From Plasmodiophora brassicae (taxonomy: Eukaryota; Endomyxa; Phytomyxea; Plasmodiophorida; Plasmodiophoridae), in assembly GCA_039704465.1 (NCBI GenBank), contig JASFAU010000009.1, forward strand, positions 682,001 through 746,000: a stretch of 64,000 nt of DNA. The letters run 5' to 3'. This document shows positions 32,096-41,402 of this stretch, piece after piece (the first letter of the stretch is position 1; every line of letters starts with the position of its first letter). The translations under genes were made by a program, and so were the position numbers. The notes beneath the pieces are model-generated. The model saw only the letters and a program-made list of their open reading frames with translations. It did no database searches and was not told the DNA's origin.

Positions 32096-34696
32096 ATGGC
32101 TCTTCGCACAACAGCATTGATAACATTTGCTGTCCTGGCAATCGGTATCGTCGCGTCCGCTCCCGCTGACGGCCAAGTCGTTCTCGAACGAATCGGCGAG
32201 GCCCCTGTCCCATCAGAGTCGTCCGAGTTCAACTCGAGCAACAACTCCGACGTCATCGTGCTGAGCCACATCGATGGACCTACCTCGACGATCGTCAAGG
32301 CGCCTGTTGTCATCACGAACACGTCGCGCGTGGCCATGCCCCAGTCCATCGCCAACGCCAGCGACCCTCGCCCTGACCAGGACGTGCACGGTTCCGCTCG
32401 CGGCCTGGACACGACGTCGAAGAATGGCACCACGTCAAAGAACGCCACCGCAGCGAAACCGGCTAGCTTTACTGTCAAGCGCCTGGAGCCGATGTTGCCG
32501 GCGGGTATGCGGTCACCTCTGCTGATGGCAAGGCCACCGACTGCATCGATCATGGGCAACGCTTCCGCGAAGGCGCCCGCCCGACTGCGCCTGACCAAGT
32601 TGTCGACCAACCCGCCTGCGGTCGTTCGCCCAACGGCGATGTCGATGCTGCCAAAGATTGTGATGCCCGGCATGTCGTCCCCAACACCGGCACCGGCGGT
32701 TGCCAATGCGACGACGAATGACACGACGATGAGTGTCCCGATGAACGCACCGGTCCCTGTTGCTGTCGTGATGGATGAAGGCGCATCATCCGGGAACGTG
32801 CCCATCAACGGCAAGCCAACCTCGAACACGACGTCATTTGTACCGGCGTCGTCCCCTGTTCCCATTTTGAAGATGAACGTTACTACGGTGCCGATGGCGT
32901 TCCAGCCGCCTTCGAATTCTACTACCGTGCCAATGGCGTTCCAGCCGTCTACGAATTCTGCTACGGTGCCGATGGCGTTCCAGCCGCCTTCGAATTCTAC
33001 TACCGTGCCAATGGCGTTCCAGCCGTCTACGAATTCTGCTACGGTGCCGATGGCGTTCCAGCCGCCTTCGAATTCTACTACCGTGCCAATGGCGTTCCAG
33101 TCGTCTATGAATTCTACTACCGTGCCAATGGCCTTCCAGCCGTCTACGAATTCTGCTACGGTGCCGATGGCGTTCCAGCCGCCTGCAAATGCTTCTACGG
33201 TTGCCATGCCTGCGTCGTCGAGCGGGCCGGTGAACACGACAACCCCTGTTGTTGTCTTAGTGAACGAGAACGCGCCGCTCGCGGACCTGTCCACCAACAG
33301 CAAGCCCACCTCGAACACGACCTCATCCGTACCGACCACGGCGCCAGTTGCCAACATGACGTCGAATGCTGCGACGGCGCCGATGGCGTTCCAGCCATCA
33401 ACGAACACGTCTACGGTCGCCGTGCCAGCGTCTTCGAACATGACCGTCCCCGTTGTCTTCCTGTCGAACGAGAACCCGTCGTCCACCAATATGACCAACG
33501 TTGACAAGCCGAAGTCGAACATGCCGACGACATCGTTGATGGCGAACTCGACTGATGCGAAGGCTCCCATGCCGATGACGTTCAATTCGTCTGGGAACGC
33601 TCCCACGGCTGCTGTGCCGACGTTCTCGAGCATGTCGGTCCCTGTTGTCATCACGATGACGAACGGCGATGCGCCGCTCAACAACGCGTCGACCGGCGGC
33701 AAGCGCATCTCGAACATGGCGGCGTCGCCGTCCCCGGTTGCCAAGACGATGGCGAACGCTACTGACAACAATCAGGCCCCCAAGCCGATGATGGTCGGCT
33801 CGTCTGCGAACAACGTCACCGTTGCAAAGCCAGTGCAGTCCAACAGTACGTCCCCGAAGACGATCACGATCGACACCTTTGGTGTCCGCCCATCCTCGTC
33901 TGCCAGCAACAAGACGAACGATGTCCGGGGTAGCACACCGGCCCAGAACACAACAACCCCGGCTGCGCCGTCTGTGGATGTTATCATGGTCCCCGTGTCC
34001 AACGCGACGTCGAAGATGAACACGTCGGAAGGTTCGTCCACCGCGCCTGTTGGCAACATCAGCATGCCGGCGGCGATCGGGAACACGGCAGCGGCTGTTC
34101 CCCCGGTGAACGCGTCGTCTGGGAACTCGACTGTCAAGGAGACCGTCATCCCGATGAACGTCGGCTCGGAGACCGCGCCTGAGATCACCAAGGTCACTAT
34201 CGAGACGTCCGACCGCAAGCAGCCGGTCTCGTCGCGTACGATCCTTGACATACTTCCGGCGGGCAACCTGACCGACGCCGAACGTGCGTCCGTGTACGTT
34301 CCCAAAGTCGTCGAATCAAAGGCAGACCTGTCTTCAGGAACGTCATCCAGGCCCGCTAGCAGCAACGACGGCAACGATGACAAACCAACGAAGGACGCCG
34401 AACACGAACAACGCGAGGAGACGAAGGAGCCGGAACACGAAGAGCGAGAGGAGGCGGAACACGATGAGGCAAAGGAGACGCAACCCGAAGAGCGAGAGGA
34501 GGCGCAACACGACGAGCGAGAGGAGGCGCCACATGAGGAAGCGCCACACGAAGAGCCGAAGGAAGCGAACCATGACGAGCCCAAGGACACTGATGCATCA
34601 TCGTTGGAAGCAAAGGGCGAGTCGTCGTCCTCCGAGCCAGCGTCGAGGTCCAGCGGGTCGCGCTCTGGCAACAAGCACCCGTCGCCGTCTAAGTGA
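32096..34696 (+). CDS. secreted Thr/Ser/Asn-rich repeat protein with Glu/His-rich tail
   Basis: Intronless 866-aa protein. The ATG at 32096 begins a signal peptide (ALRTTALITFAVLAIGIVAS). The mature chain is mucin-like: very rich in Thr, Ser, Asn, Pro, Ala and Met, with dozens of N-x-S/T sequons (NST, NTS, NSS). Eight tandem 13-residue repeats (consensus TVPMAFQPPSNST) span 32882-33193, with a diverged copy near 33380. The last 130 residues contain acidic blocks (EHEEREEAEHDEAKETQ) and end in a Ser/Lys-rich stretch without a GPI-like hydrophobic tail. Probably a heavily glycosylated extracellular or wall protein; the neighbouring DPM2 gene is a loose thematic match. Confidence 0.75.
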   Translation: MALRTTALITFAVLAIGIVASAPADGQVVLERIGEAPVPSESSEFNSSNNSDVIVLSHIDGPTSTIVKAPVVITNTSRVAMPQSIANASDPRPDQDVHGSARGLDTTSKNGTTSKNATAAKPASFTVKRLEPMLPAGMRSPLLMARPPTASIMGNASAKAPARLRLTKLSTNPPAVVRPTAMSMLPKIVMPGMSSPTPAPAVANATTNDTTMSVPMNAPVPVAVVMDEGASSGNVPINGKPTSNTTSFVPASSPVPILKMNVTTVPMAFQPPSNSTTVPMAFQPSTNSATVPMAFQPPSNSTTVPMAFQPSTNSATVPMAFQPPSNSTTVPMAFQSSMNSTTVPMAFQPSTNSATVPMAFQPPANASTVAMPASSSGPVNTTTPVVVLVNENAPLADLSTNSKPTSNTTSSVPTTAPVANMTSNAATAPMAFQPSTNTSTVAVPASSNMTVPVVFLSNENPSSTNMTNVDKPKSNMPTTSLMANSTDAKAPMPMTFNSSGNAPTAAVPTFSSMSVPVVITMTNGDAPLNNASTGGKRISNMAASPSPVAKTMANATDNNQAPKPMMVGSSANNVTVAKPVQSNSTSPKTITIDTFGVRPSSSASNKTNDVRGSTPAQNTTTPAAPSVDVIMVPVSNATSKMNTSEGSSTAPVGNISMPAAIGNTAAAVPPVNASSGNSTVKETVIPMNVGSETAPEITKVTIETSDRKQPVSSRTILDILPAGNLTDAERASVYVPKVVESKADLSSGTSSRPASSNDGNDDKPTKDAEHEQREETKEPEHEEREEAEHDEAKETQPEEREEAQHDEREEAPHEEAPHEEPKEANHDEPKDTDASSLEAKGESSSSEPASRSSGSRSGNKHPSPSK
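32882..33193 (+). repeat. 39-bp coding tandem repeat, 8 copies
   Basis: Unit of 39 bases encoding TVPMAFQPPSNST-type 13-mers. Two unit types (PPSNS and PSTNS) alternate, so the amplified unit was partly a 78-bp pair. Copies are nearly identical at the DNA level, including a GAATTC in each, which suggests recent expansion. Confidence 0.9.
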
Positions 34697-34776
34697 TCCG
34701 TTCTAACGCGTGTTTCACTTATTCACTAAAAGGACTCTTCCACGACGTTGCTGGCAGGGCAAGTCTATTGAGAGTA

Positions 34777-36838
34777 TCATGGCGTCGGTCCATGACGTTG
34801 ATAGCAGTTGGCGCAGAGGTCGGGTTTGAACCGATTGGCGACGAACGTGTCGCAGGCGCTCCGGTCGGACTCGCCGGCCGTCGGTTGTCGCGCCCGTCCT
34901 TTGCTCCCGTTGCAAACCGATTCCATGGCCGCCTTCACAATATCGCCGGTCCGGGCGACGCTTCGCGATAGGGACACCGTTCGTCCCGTTCCATCACTGG
35001 CTGGAGTTCCCGGCCCCTCGACGACACGCTCCTTCGTTTCGAACGACCTGGAACCGGTCGACGAAGCCCCGTTTGCACCTTCGTCGTTGTTGAACGACGC
35101 AGGCTTGATCGTCTCGAGGAGGGTGGATGAGCCCGTGCAAGCGGTAGCATAGTCATCGGACGACGTCGACTTGGAGGAGTCAAGCATGGGAGACGAGTCG
35201 CTGCAGGCGGTGGATGCTGAATCGCACGTCGCCGACAGTGTCGGCGCTGGCACTTGCGTCGAGAGCGACACCGAACCACTGACGACAGGCACTGATGAAT
35301 ACGACAGTTCTTCGCCAGGGCAGGCGATCACCGTCGAGCGCGTCAGCATTGGCGATCTCTCGCCGGGCAACATGGCCGTTGGCCCGACGACAACATCCGG
35401 CTGGGCGCCCCCTTCTGGGGCGTCATGGTAGACCGAGTTCTCATCATCACCGTCAAGCTGGCCCACATCCTGGTCCGCGTTCGTCGCCGATTGGTCCTGG
35501 CGCTGCGATCCACCTCCGCTCGTGTTGGTCCGCGCTGGATACATTGGCGCCATTGACGCGCGAATGTCTTTCTCGAACAGGCACGTGTGGCAGTAGGTCG
35601 TGGAGTCCAGGCGTCGAGCGCACCCGTGGCAGACGAGGGTCCCACACTGGTCGCAATGCCGGCGTCGTCGCCAGGGTCGGAGCACCTGCCGGCAGATACG
35701 CCGCCTGAAACGCGTCGAGCATTCGCCACAATGTGTTGCCGACGCGAACGCTTTCATGATCGGCCGCGGCGCCGGACGACCCCCTTGGGCATGAGCACTG
35801 TTGATCAGTGGCCGCAGCGACGCCAGCCACATCCGGCGCGCTTGGTCGGTGAACGACCCGATCTGGGACACGTGTCAGGCGAACAGGCGACGGCAGAGTC
35901 GACCGGGTTTCATACCTCGAACGACTTCTGCGCCGACAGGATCTGCAGGCGGTAATATCGGTCCCCTTCGTGGTGCGGGACCTCGAACGCGTCGAACGAG
36001 ATCTGGCGGCATCGTTATGGCCGGGTAACGTCCCACACACGTGGCGCGTCCTTACGTCAATGGCGAGCTGTCGTAAGCGGCCACATGCCAGGCCCAGCCG
36101 GGACAGTTTCGTGTAGGCCAGGGTGTTGCCGCTGAGGATGAACCAGTACAGGCCAGGGCCTTTCCTGCAGAACTTGGTCAACCGCCCGAACCGGATCACC
36201 TTCTGCCCGTCGAACTCGCGGCGCCCGGCCAGGCGCCTGCCGGCGCCGCCCATCGTGAAATCGTGTGCGGCCCGGTCGATCTCGTGCTGGAACTCCTCAA
36301 TGATGCCGATGGCCTCCTGGACGAGGTCGCTGCGCACCTCGTCCCTTAATCGGGCCAGGTACACCCGCAGGCGGTCACGTGGGACCCGGACCAGCGCCGC
36401 TAACGCGGGCGATCGGCGATGGGCACCATCGATCCACGCCTGCACGGTGAAATCCACGACCAAACGCATCTGCATGGCGAGGTTGAATAGCGGCGTCGTC
36501 AGCGTGGGCGAACACTGCAGCTGGGACAGGAACCGGCGGTGCACGTCGATCAGGGACGCGCAAGCGGCAGTGCATTCCAGATGCGGATCGCGTTGCTCGA
36601 CGAGTAGCTTGTGCAGCGTTTCCAGGTTTGAAATGTGGGTGGCCTCCGACCGTGCCAGGGACCTGGATGGCGCGGCAACGCCGGCGGGCGCAAACGTCAT
36701 CGCCGCCTGCAGAGCACTCGACGCGGTTCGGTCAGGCTCGCGCCTGTCGCATGGCCAATCTGACGGCCACCTATTTACGGCCAGGGCAATCGTCGTGGTT
36801 CTAAATCCGTCGGCAGGCCCGACCTCGACAACCGACAT
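34777..36838 (-). CDS. RhoGEF with DH, PH and FYVE domains (FGD-like)
   Basis: Cytosolic activator of a Rho-type GTPase recruited to phosphoinositide membranes. From 36838: a DH domain (EATHISNLETLHKLLVEQ, FNLAMQMRLVVDFTVQAW), then a PH domain (GRLTKFCRKGPGLYWFIL). The PH continues across two introns of 53 nt: LAID joins ISFDAFEVPHHEGDRYYRLQ, and SAQKSFE joins IGSFTDQARRMWLASLRPL. The FYVE-type zinc finger follows (CGECSTRFRR, RRRRHCDQCGTLVCHGCARR, YCHTCL), then a long Ser/Thr-rich tail ending near DLCANCYQRHGP. The order DH-PH-FYVE is that of the FGD family, which lacks this tail. An upstream exon may exist. Confidence 0.82.
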
Positions 36839-37508
36839 ACCTGTACGACTCAGGAGTCAGGTCACGGCGTCGACGGTCGATGGGCGGGCCACCATCGCCA
36901 AACGGGCCGCGTCTTCAGTATAGGCATCACCGCCCCGAGGCCCACTTGGAAGAACGACCGGATGTTGACGGTTCGATGAGCGCCTCTCTTGGTACGACCG
37001 ATCTCAGACTGATGGTCGTGTGCATGCGGCAGTGCCGCTCGACGAACGGGTGCCCTGAAACACTTCAACGCTGAGCGGACGGTCAACCGCGCGGGGAAAT
37101 GTGCAACCGAAGAAGGGCGGGCCATGCGCGACAATTCGACGCGTCGCTCAACTGGTGATCGGCGACCCAGCGCGGCACGCGAAATGGGCAGAGGACACAC
37201 ATTGCTTGACCGGCATCGCGCACGGGGGACGTCCAGGAACACGACGCGGCGATCGGCGGACCTGGGTGGGGCGGGCGGCGCGCACGCGCCCACCCGGGCA
37301 GGTTTGTGGCGGGCAGTTCTAATAATAGGCGAGCGGACTTGGGTCGCCCGTCGCCCGTCGCCCGTCGGTTCGGGGCCCATGGACCGCCACGTGCAGCAGT
37401 CACGCAAAACCGTACAAGTTGCGTGCGCGGGCGAGGTGCCCTTCGCGGCCGCCCGCCTCCATATTTCAGTTCCTAGTTAAAGGCTTCGCAACACCTCACC
37501 GAGCCCAG
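36839..37508. other. divergent promoter region
   Basis: About 670 bases between the start of the RhoGEF (-) and of the secreted kinase-like gene (+). Local direct repeat: tcgcccg(tcgcccg) near 37345-37365. No gene supported. Confidence 0.45.
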
Positions 37509-39251
37509 ATGGCTCGGCGCTCTGCGGTCGCGCTCGCCGACCTGCTGGTCGCAGCATGCCTGATAGCGTCGTGCGCGTCGATGCCGTCGGACAGGTCATG
37601 GCGAAGGAAGCTGTCGGTAGCGCCGGCGGCGCTCAAAACGGAACTCGACGTCGGGCCCAGCACCACCCACCCCGCGACCGCGCCTGACGCCCCGGCCCTG
37701 TTTGCGCTTGATTATCTCCTGACCCCGCCTTCGTCTCCTGGGCCGTCGACAATACCGAACGCCGAGGATCGCATGCTGATGACGCCGCCCCTGTCGCGGT
37801 CTGTGAGCGGGCCCCTCCCCAGAATGCCCGACACGCCACCGGCGTCGATGATTTACGATGCTGACGACGACGATGATGCTGACGATGATACTGTTTCCGA
37901 TATCGATGACTGGTCGCCGCATCTGTCTGCCGACGATCTCCTCGACATGCTTCCAAACAGGGAGATCCCACAGACGCTCCATGTCTACGACGTCATCCAT
38001 AAGCTGATCATGAACATTCCTGTCGACCCGGCCGATGCCGTCCCGCCAATGTTTAGAACGCTGTTCGAGATCCAGAACCCCACGCTGAAGATGATCCCCG
38101 AATCATCGCTGAGGCTGTCGGCCCGGCTCGGCCGTGGGTCGACAAGCCACGTGTTTGATGCGATCGTGCGGTTGGACTCGGGATCAACCCCTGCCGCCGT
38201 CAAGGTCTATGGCCTCGACGTGGCGCGTCCCCGACCGCTGACCCTGTATCGAAACATGATGGTTCGAGAGCTCTCCGTCCTGCGTGCCGCTCTCAAAGCA
38301 AAGTGCCGGCACGTCATCAAGCTGCTCGGTTATAGCACTGTCCTTGGATATCCTGCCATCATCGTGGAGAAAGCCGACGCCGTGCTTCAGGAGTTCCTAA
38401 CGATGGACCTTGTTCAACGGTACCCCCGGTATGAGATGAGTTTGGCCGACCGGCTCGACTGCGTCGCTGATGCCGTCCTCGGCGCGATGGAATTGGAGCA
38501 TTTGAACATTACCCACGGCGACCTCAACCCGACCAACATTCTGGTGTTCGAAGGGGTGCAAGGGCGTCCCGTCGCGAAGCTGGCCGACCTTGTCACCGCG
38601 ATCAACATCTTCCCTGATAACCAGGGCAGGCTGGCTACCACGACGGTCATGTATGCGGCTCCGGAGCATCTTCTAGCACGGTACAGTCCAGGAGGTAACC
38701 CTTGGGGGCATCCTGCCAGCGTCTGGAGCCTGGCTGTCGTTGCTGCTGAGGCGATAGCCAGGTGCCGATGGCTAATGTTGATAGCCGCGACGAATCCACG
38801 TGTGATCTTGGACGACGAACTTCGGGAGAGGTACCATCCTCTCATTCTGATGCCTCCAGATAGGGTACCGGAAAACGATTTATATGATCTCTACTACCAC
38901 TATGTCAGTGAATCAAACGTCGACTCGTATCGCCAACCACCATCTGACACGCTTGGCCAGGTCATTAAGAGGCAATTTCGTCCGGTCCTCCCCGAATACT
39001 TGAATATCGGCCCTAACCTGAAGATTGTCCTGGAGCGATGCTTCTCTCACGAGCCCGAGCAGCGGCCCACACTCAAAGAACTATACGTTGCGTTAAGGGC
39101 CGAGGCGGAAATCGCGCGTGCCCTCAGTGACCCCCCTACCAAGGATCCTGCATCGCCCGCTGGCAAAGTCGCAGTGCGCCGTAAAGTCAGCAGCCATCGA
39201 TCTGCCACCATTCGTCGCGATGTGACCGCGTGGCCCGAACCGAAGCCGTAA
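37509..39251 (+). CDS. secreted protein-kinase-like protein with altered DFG
   Basis: Intronless 580-aa protein. The signal peptide is clear (ALADLLVAACLIASCAS). An acidic, disordered segment (DADDDDDADDDTVSD) and then a kinase fold follow: Gly loop LGRGSTSHVF, ATP-site Lys in AAVKVYG, catalytic loop NITHGDLNPTNILVF (HRD read as HGD, Asp and Asn kept), metal-binding segment KLADLVTA (DFG read as DLV), then APEHLL and a short C-lobe. The key Lys, Asp and Asn are kept, so weak activity is possible, but loss of the DFG Gly is unusual. Export suggests action in the secretory pathway, at the surface or outside the cell. Confidence 0.8.
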   Translation: MARRSAVALADLLVAACLIASCASMPSDRSWRRKLSVAPAALKTELDVGPSTTHPATAPDAPALFALDYLLTPPSSPGPSTIPNAEDRMLMTPPLSRSVSGPLPRMPDTPPASMIYDADDDDDADDDTVSDIDDWSPHLSADDLLDMLPNREIPQTLHVYDVIHKLIMNIPVDPADAVPPMFRTLFEIQNPTLKMIPESSLRLSARLGRGSTSHVFDAIVRLDSGSTPAAVKVYGLDVARPRPLTLYRNMMVRELSVLRAALKAKCRHVIKLLGYSTVLGYPAIIVEKADAVLQEFLTMDLVQRYPRYEMSLADRLDCVADAVLGAMELEHLNITHGDLNPTNILVFEGVQGRPVAKLADLVTAINIFPDNQGRLATTTVMYAAPEHLLARYSPGGNPWGHPASVWSLAVVAAEAIARCRWLMLIAATNPRVILDDELRERYHPLILMPPDRVPENDLYDLYYHYVSESNVDSYRQPPSDTLGQVIKRQFRPVLPEYLNIGPNLKIVLERCFSHEPEQRPTLKELYVALRAEAEIARALSDPPTKDPASPAGKVAVRRKVSSHRSATIRRDVTAWPEPKP

Positions 39252-39540
39252 TCGCGGTGCTACGTAGAATACAAGTTTTATTCGGTCACAACCAGGCTCC
39301 GAGGGCACAGTCTGGATCGACCGTGCTGTTCTCGCATCCTGTTGCGCTCGGCCTGTGTGAGGAGCCGATTCCAACTACCTGTACTACCGGGAACGAGACA
39401 GACGTGGTCGCGAATCGCACGAGTGGTCCCGCGTCCGTGCCCACTGCGGTGCGGCGCCGCCCCGCCGCCGGTTCTGTTTACGGACTCCGCGACGCAGCTC
39501 GACTACAGATCGAATCGCCAGCAGCAGCAGCGCAGGGCCC

Positions 39541-40542
39541 ATGTCGGCGGCTGGTGCGGCGCGTAACTTCTCGGGGCCGGGGGCCGGTGCCGTTGGCAAG
39601 CTCGCTGCGACCCTGTTCGGTGCCGGCGCGATCGCGTACGGCGGGTACAACTCGCTGTTCACATGCCCCGGCGGTCACCGCGCCGTCATGTACAACCGGG
39701 TCGTCGGTGTCAAGGATGCCGTCTACCCGGAAGGGATGCATTTCATGATCCCGTGGTTCGAGACGCCGACGATCTTCGACGTGCGCACCAAGCCGAAGAA
39801 GATCTCGTCGCCGACCGGAACGCGTGATATGCAGATGGTCAACATATCGCTCCGTGTCCTGTACAAGCCCGACATCAGCCAGCTGCCGACCATCTTCAGG
39901 CGCTTCGGCTCCGATTACGACGATCGCATACTGCCGTCGATCGTCAACGAGACGCTGAAGGCGGTCATCGCGCAGTACAACGCGTCGCAGCTGATCACGA
40001 AGCGCGAGCAGATCTCCCGGGAGATTCGGAACCACCTGCAGGAGCGGGCGAAGGACTTTTACATTCTCCTCGATGACGTGTCGATCACGCACCTGAGCTT
40101 CGGCTCTGAGTACACGGCGGCCGTCGAGTCGAAGCAGGTCGCCCAGCAGGAGGCGGAACGGGCGAAGTTCATTGTCGAACGCGCGCTGCAGGACAAGCGA
40201 TCCAACATCATCCATGCCGAAGGTGAGGCGCAGTCGGCTGAGATGATCGGCAAGGCGCTGGCGCGGAACCCGGGTACGCTCCAATTCCCCATTGAGTGAG
40301 TGCATCGCGATCTGACGCGCGCACACGCCACAGGTTTCGTTGAGCTTCGTCGTATGGAGGCGGCGAAGAAGATCTCCGGCGCGCTGTCCAGCTCCCCGAA
40401 CAAGGTGTACCTGAACGCCGAAGGGTTGCTGCTGAACCTGGGCATGCCCGCCAACGAGGCCCAGCACCACATCACGGGCGCGCAGGTCATGATGGCGAAG
40501 TCGCCATCGTCCGCGACGGGTGCGACCCCGACGGATGTGTAA
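39541..40542 (+). CDS. PHB2: prohibitin-2
   Basis: Subunit of the ring-shaped prohibitin complex of the mitochondrial inner membrane (protease regulation, scaffold). Exons 39541-40273 and 40334-40542 join in phase 1 (60-nt intron), giving 313 aa, normal length. N-terminal anchor [27 protein letters not shown] core [20 protein letters not shown] and [19 protein letters not shown], coiled coil [20 protein letters not shown], and after the intron [20 protein letters not shown] and [14 protein letters not shown]. These place it in the PHB2 branch rather than PHB1. Confidence 0.96.
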
Positions 40543-40616
40543 ACGGGTTCCACATTGTGTGCAACAACCCTTTCTGTGATGAATACATTGTCATTGGCCG
40601 GGCCGACGTTCGTGTA

Positions 40617-41189
40617 TCATGAATCGACCATGGCGTGATCCGCGGGGGCCTCCTCCTCGTCGTCGATCGGTTCTCCCTGGCCGACACGAAGCGCGTTTAA
40701 CGCGTTGAAGAACAAGGCGAAGTCTTTGGCGCGGGTCTCCTGCTGCCGCGTCAGGTCGGCGTTGATCCGTTCGAGTTCGGCGATCTCGGCCGCCTCCCGA
40801 TCGATCAGCGCCGTCGTGGCCGCCCGCGTTGGCAGGTGGTCGATAACCGCCTGGATCGCCCTGTATTCCTCGACCTGAGCCCGGACCAGTTTCGCCTCTG
40901 CCAGCTGCTCCCGCAGCACATCAATCTGTCGCTGCGTCTCCTCGATCCGCATCAGCGATCCCGCCTGGGCCCGGTCATAGCTTTCGCATTCGCGTCGTAC
41001 GGTCTCGGTCCTGACGACCGCCTTCGACATGTCGTACGAGAACGCGTCGAGCTCGACGAGCACCTCGGCCAGCAGCGCCTCGTCGGCCGTCTTGTACAGC
41101 GACGCCAGCTTCCGGGCGGCGACCAGCACGAAATTGTCGCGCGCCACGAACCGCTCGGCGCATATCTGCGACTCTACAAGCAGCGCCAT
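40617..41189 (-). CDS. THOC7: THO complex subunit 7
   Basis: Nuclear coiled-coil subunit of the THO/TREX complex that couples transcription to mRNA export. The frame gives 190 aa: FSYDMSKAVVRTETVRRECE, YDRAQAGSLMRIEETQRQID, LREQLAEAKLVRAQVEEYRA, VIDHLPTRAATTALIDREA. The run of Arg-Ile-x-Glu...Ala-Lys-x-x-Arg...Glu-Glu-Tyr and the following H-x-P-x-R is the THOC7 pattern. The ATG at 41189 may not be the true start; in-frame sequence upstream to about 41,350 could hold a short first exon. An acidic tail (DDEEEAP) ends at 40617. Confidence 0.85.
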   Translation of the reverse strand: MALLVESQICAERFVARDNFVLVAARKLASLYKTADEALLAEVLVELDAFSYDMSKAVVRTETVRRECESYDRAQAGSLMRIEETQRQIDVLREQLAEAKLVRAQVEEYRAIQAVIDHLPTRAATTALIDREAAEIAELERINADLTRQQETRAKDFALFFNALNALRVGQGEPIDDEEEAPADHAMVDS

Positions 41190-41402
41190 CCGTCAGCCTC
41201 CCCCCGGCCACCTGCCACAACGGCAACGAACCGACCAGACCTTGATCATCGTCCATCGCGACAAGCTGCGCGCCGCGGACCCCGTGGTGGTGAAGTCTGT
41301 CTTCTTCCCGCTGTCGGGGTACCCATCCATCGTGACGGCTGCGATGCTGACCCACCTACATAGGCACGATCATTACGGTTCCGCCCGTATATGGATACTG
41401 GT

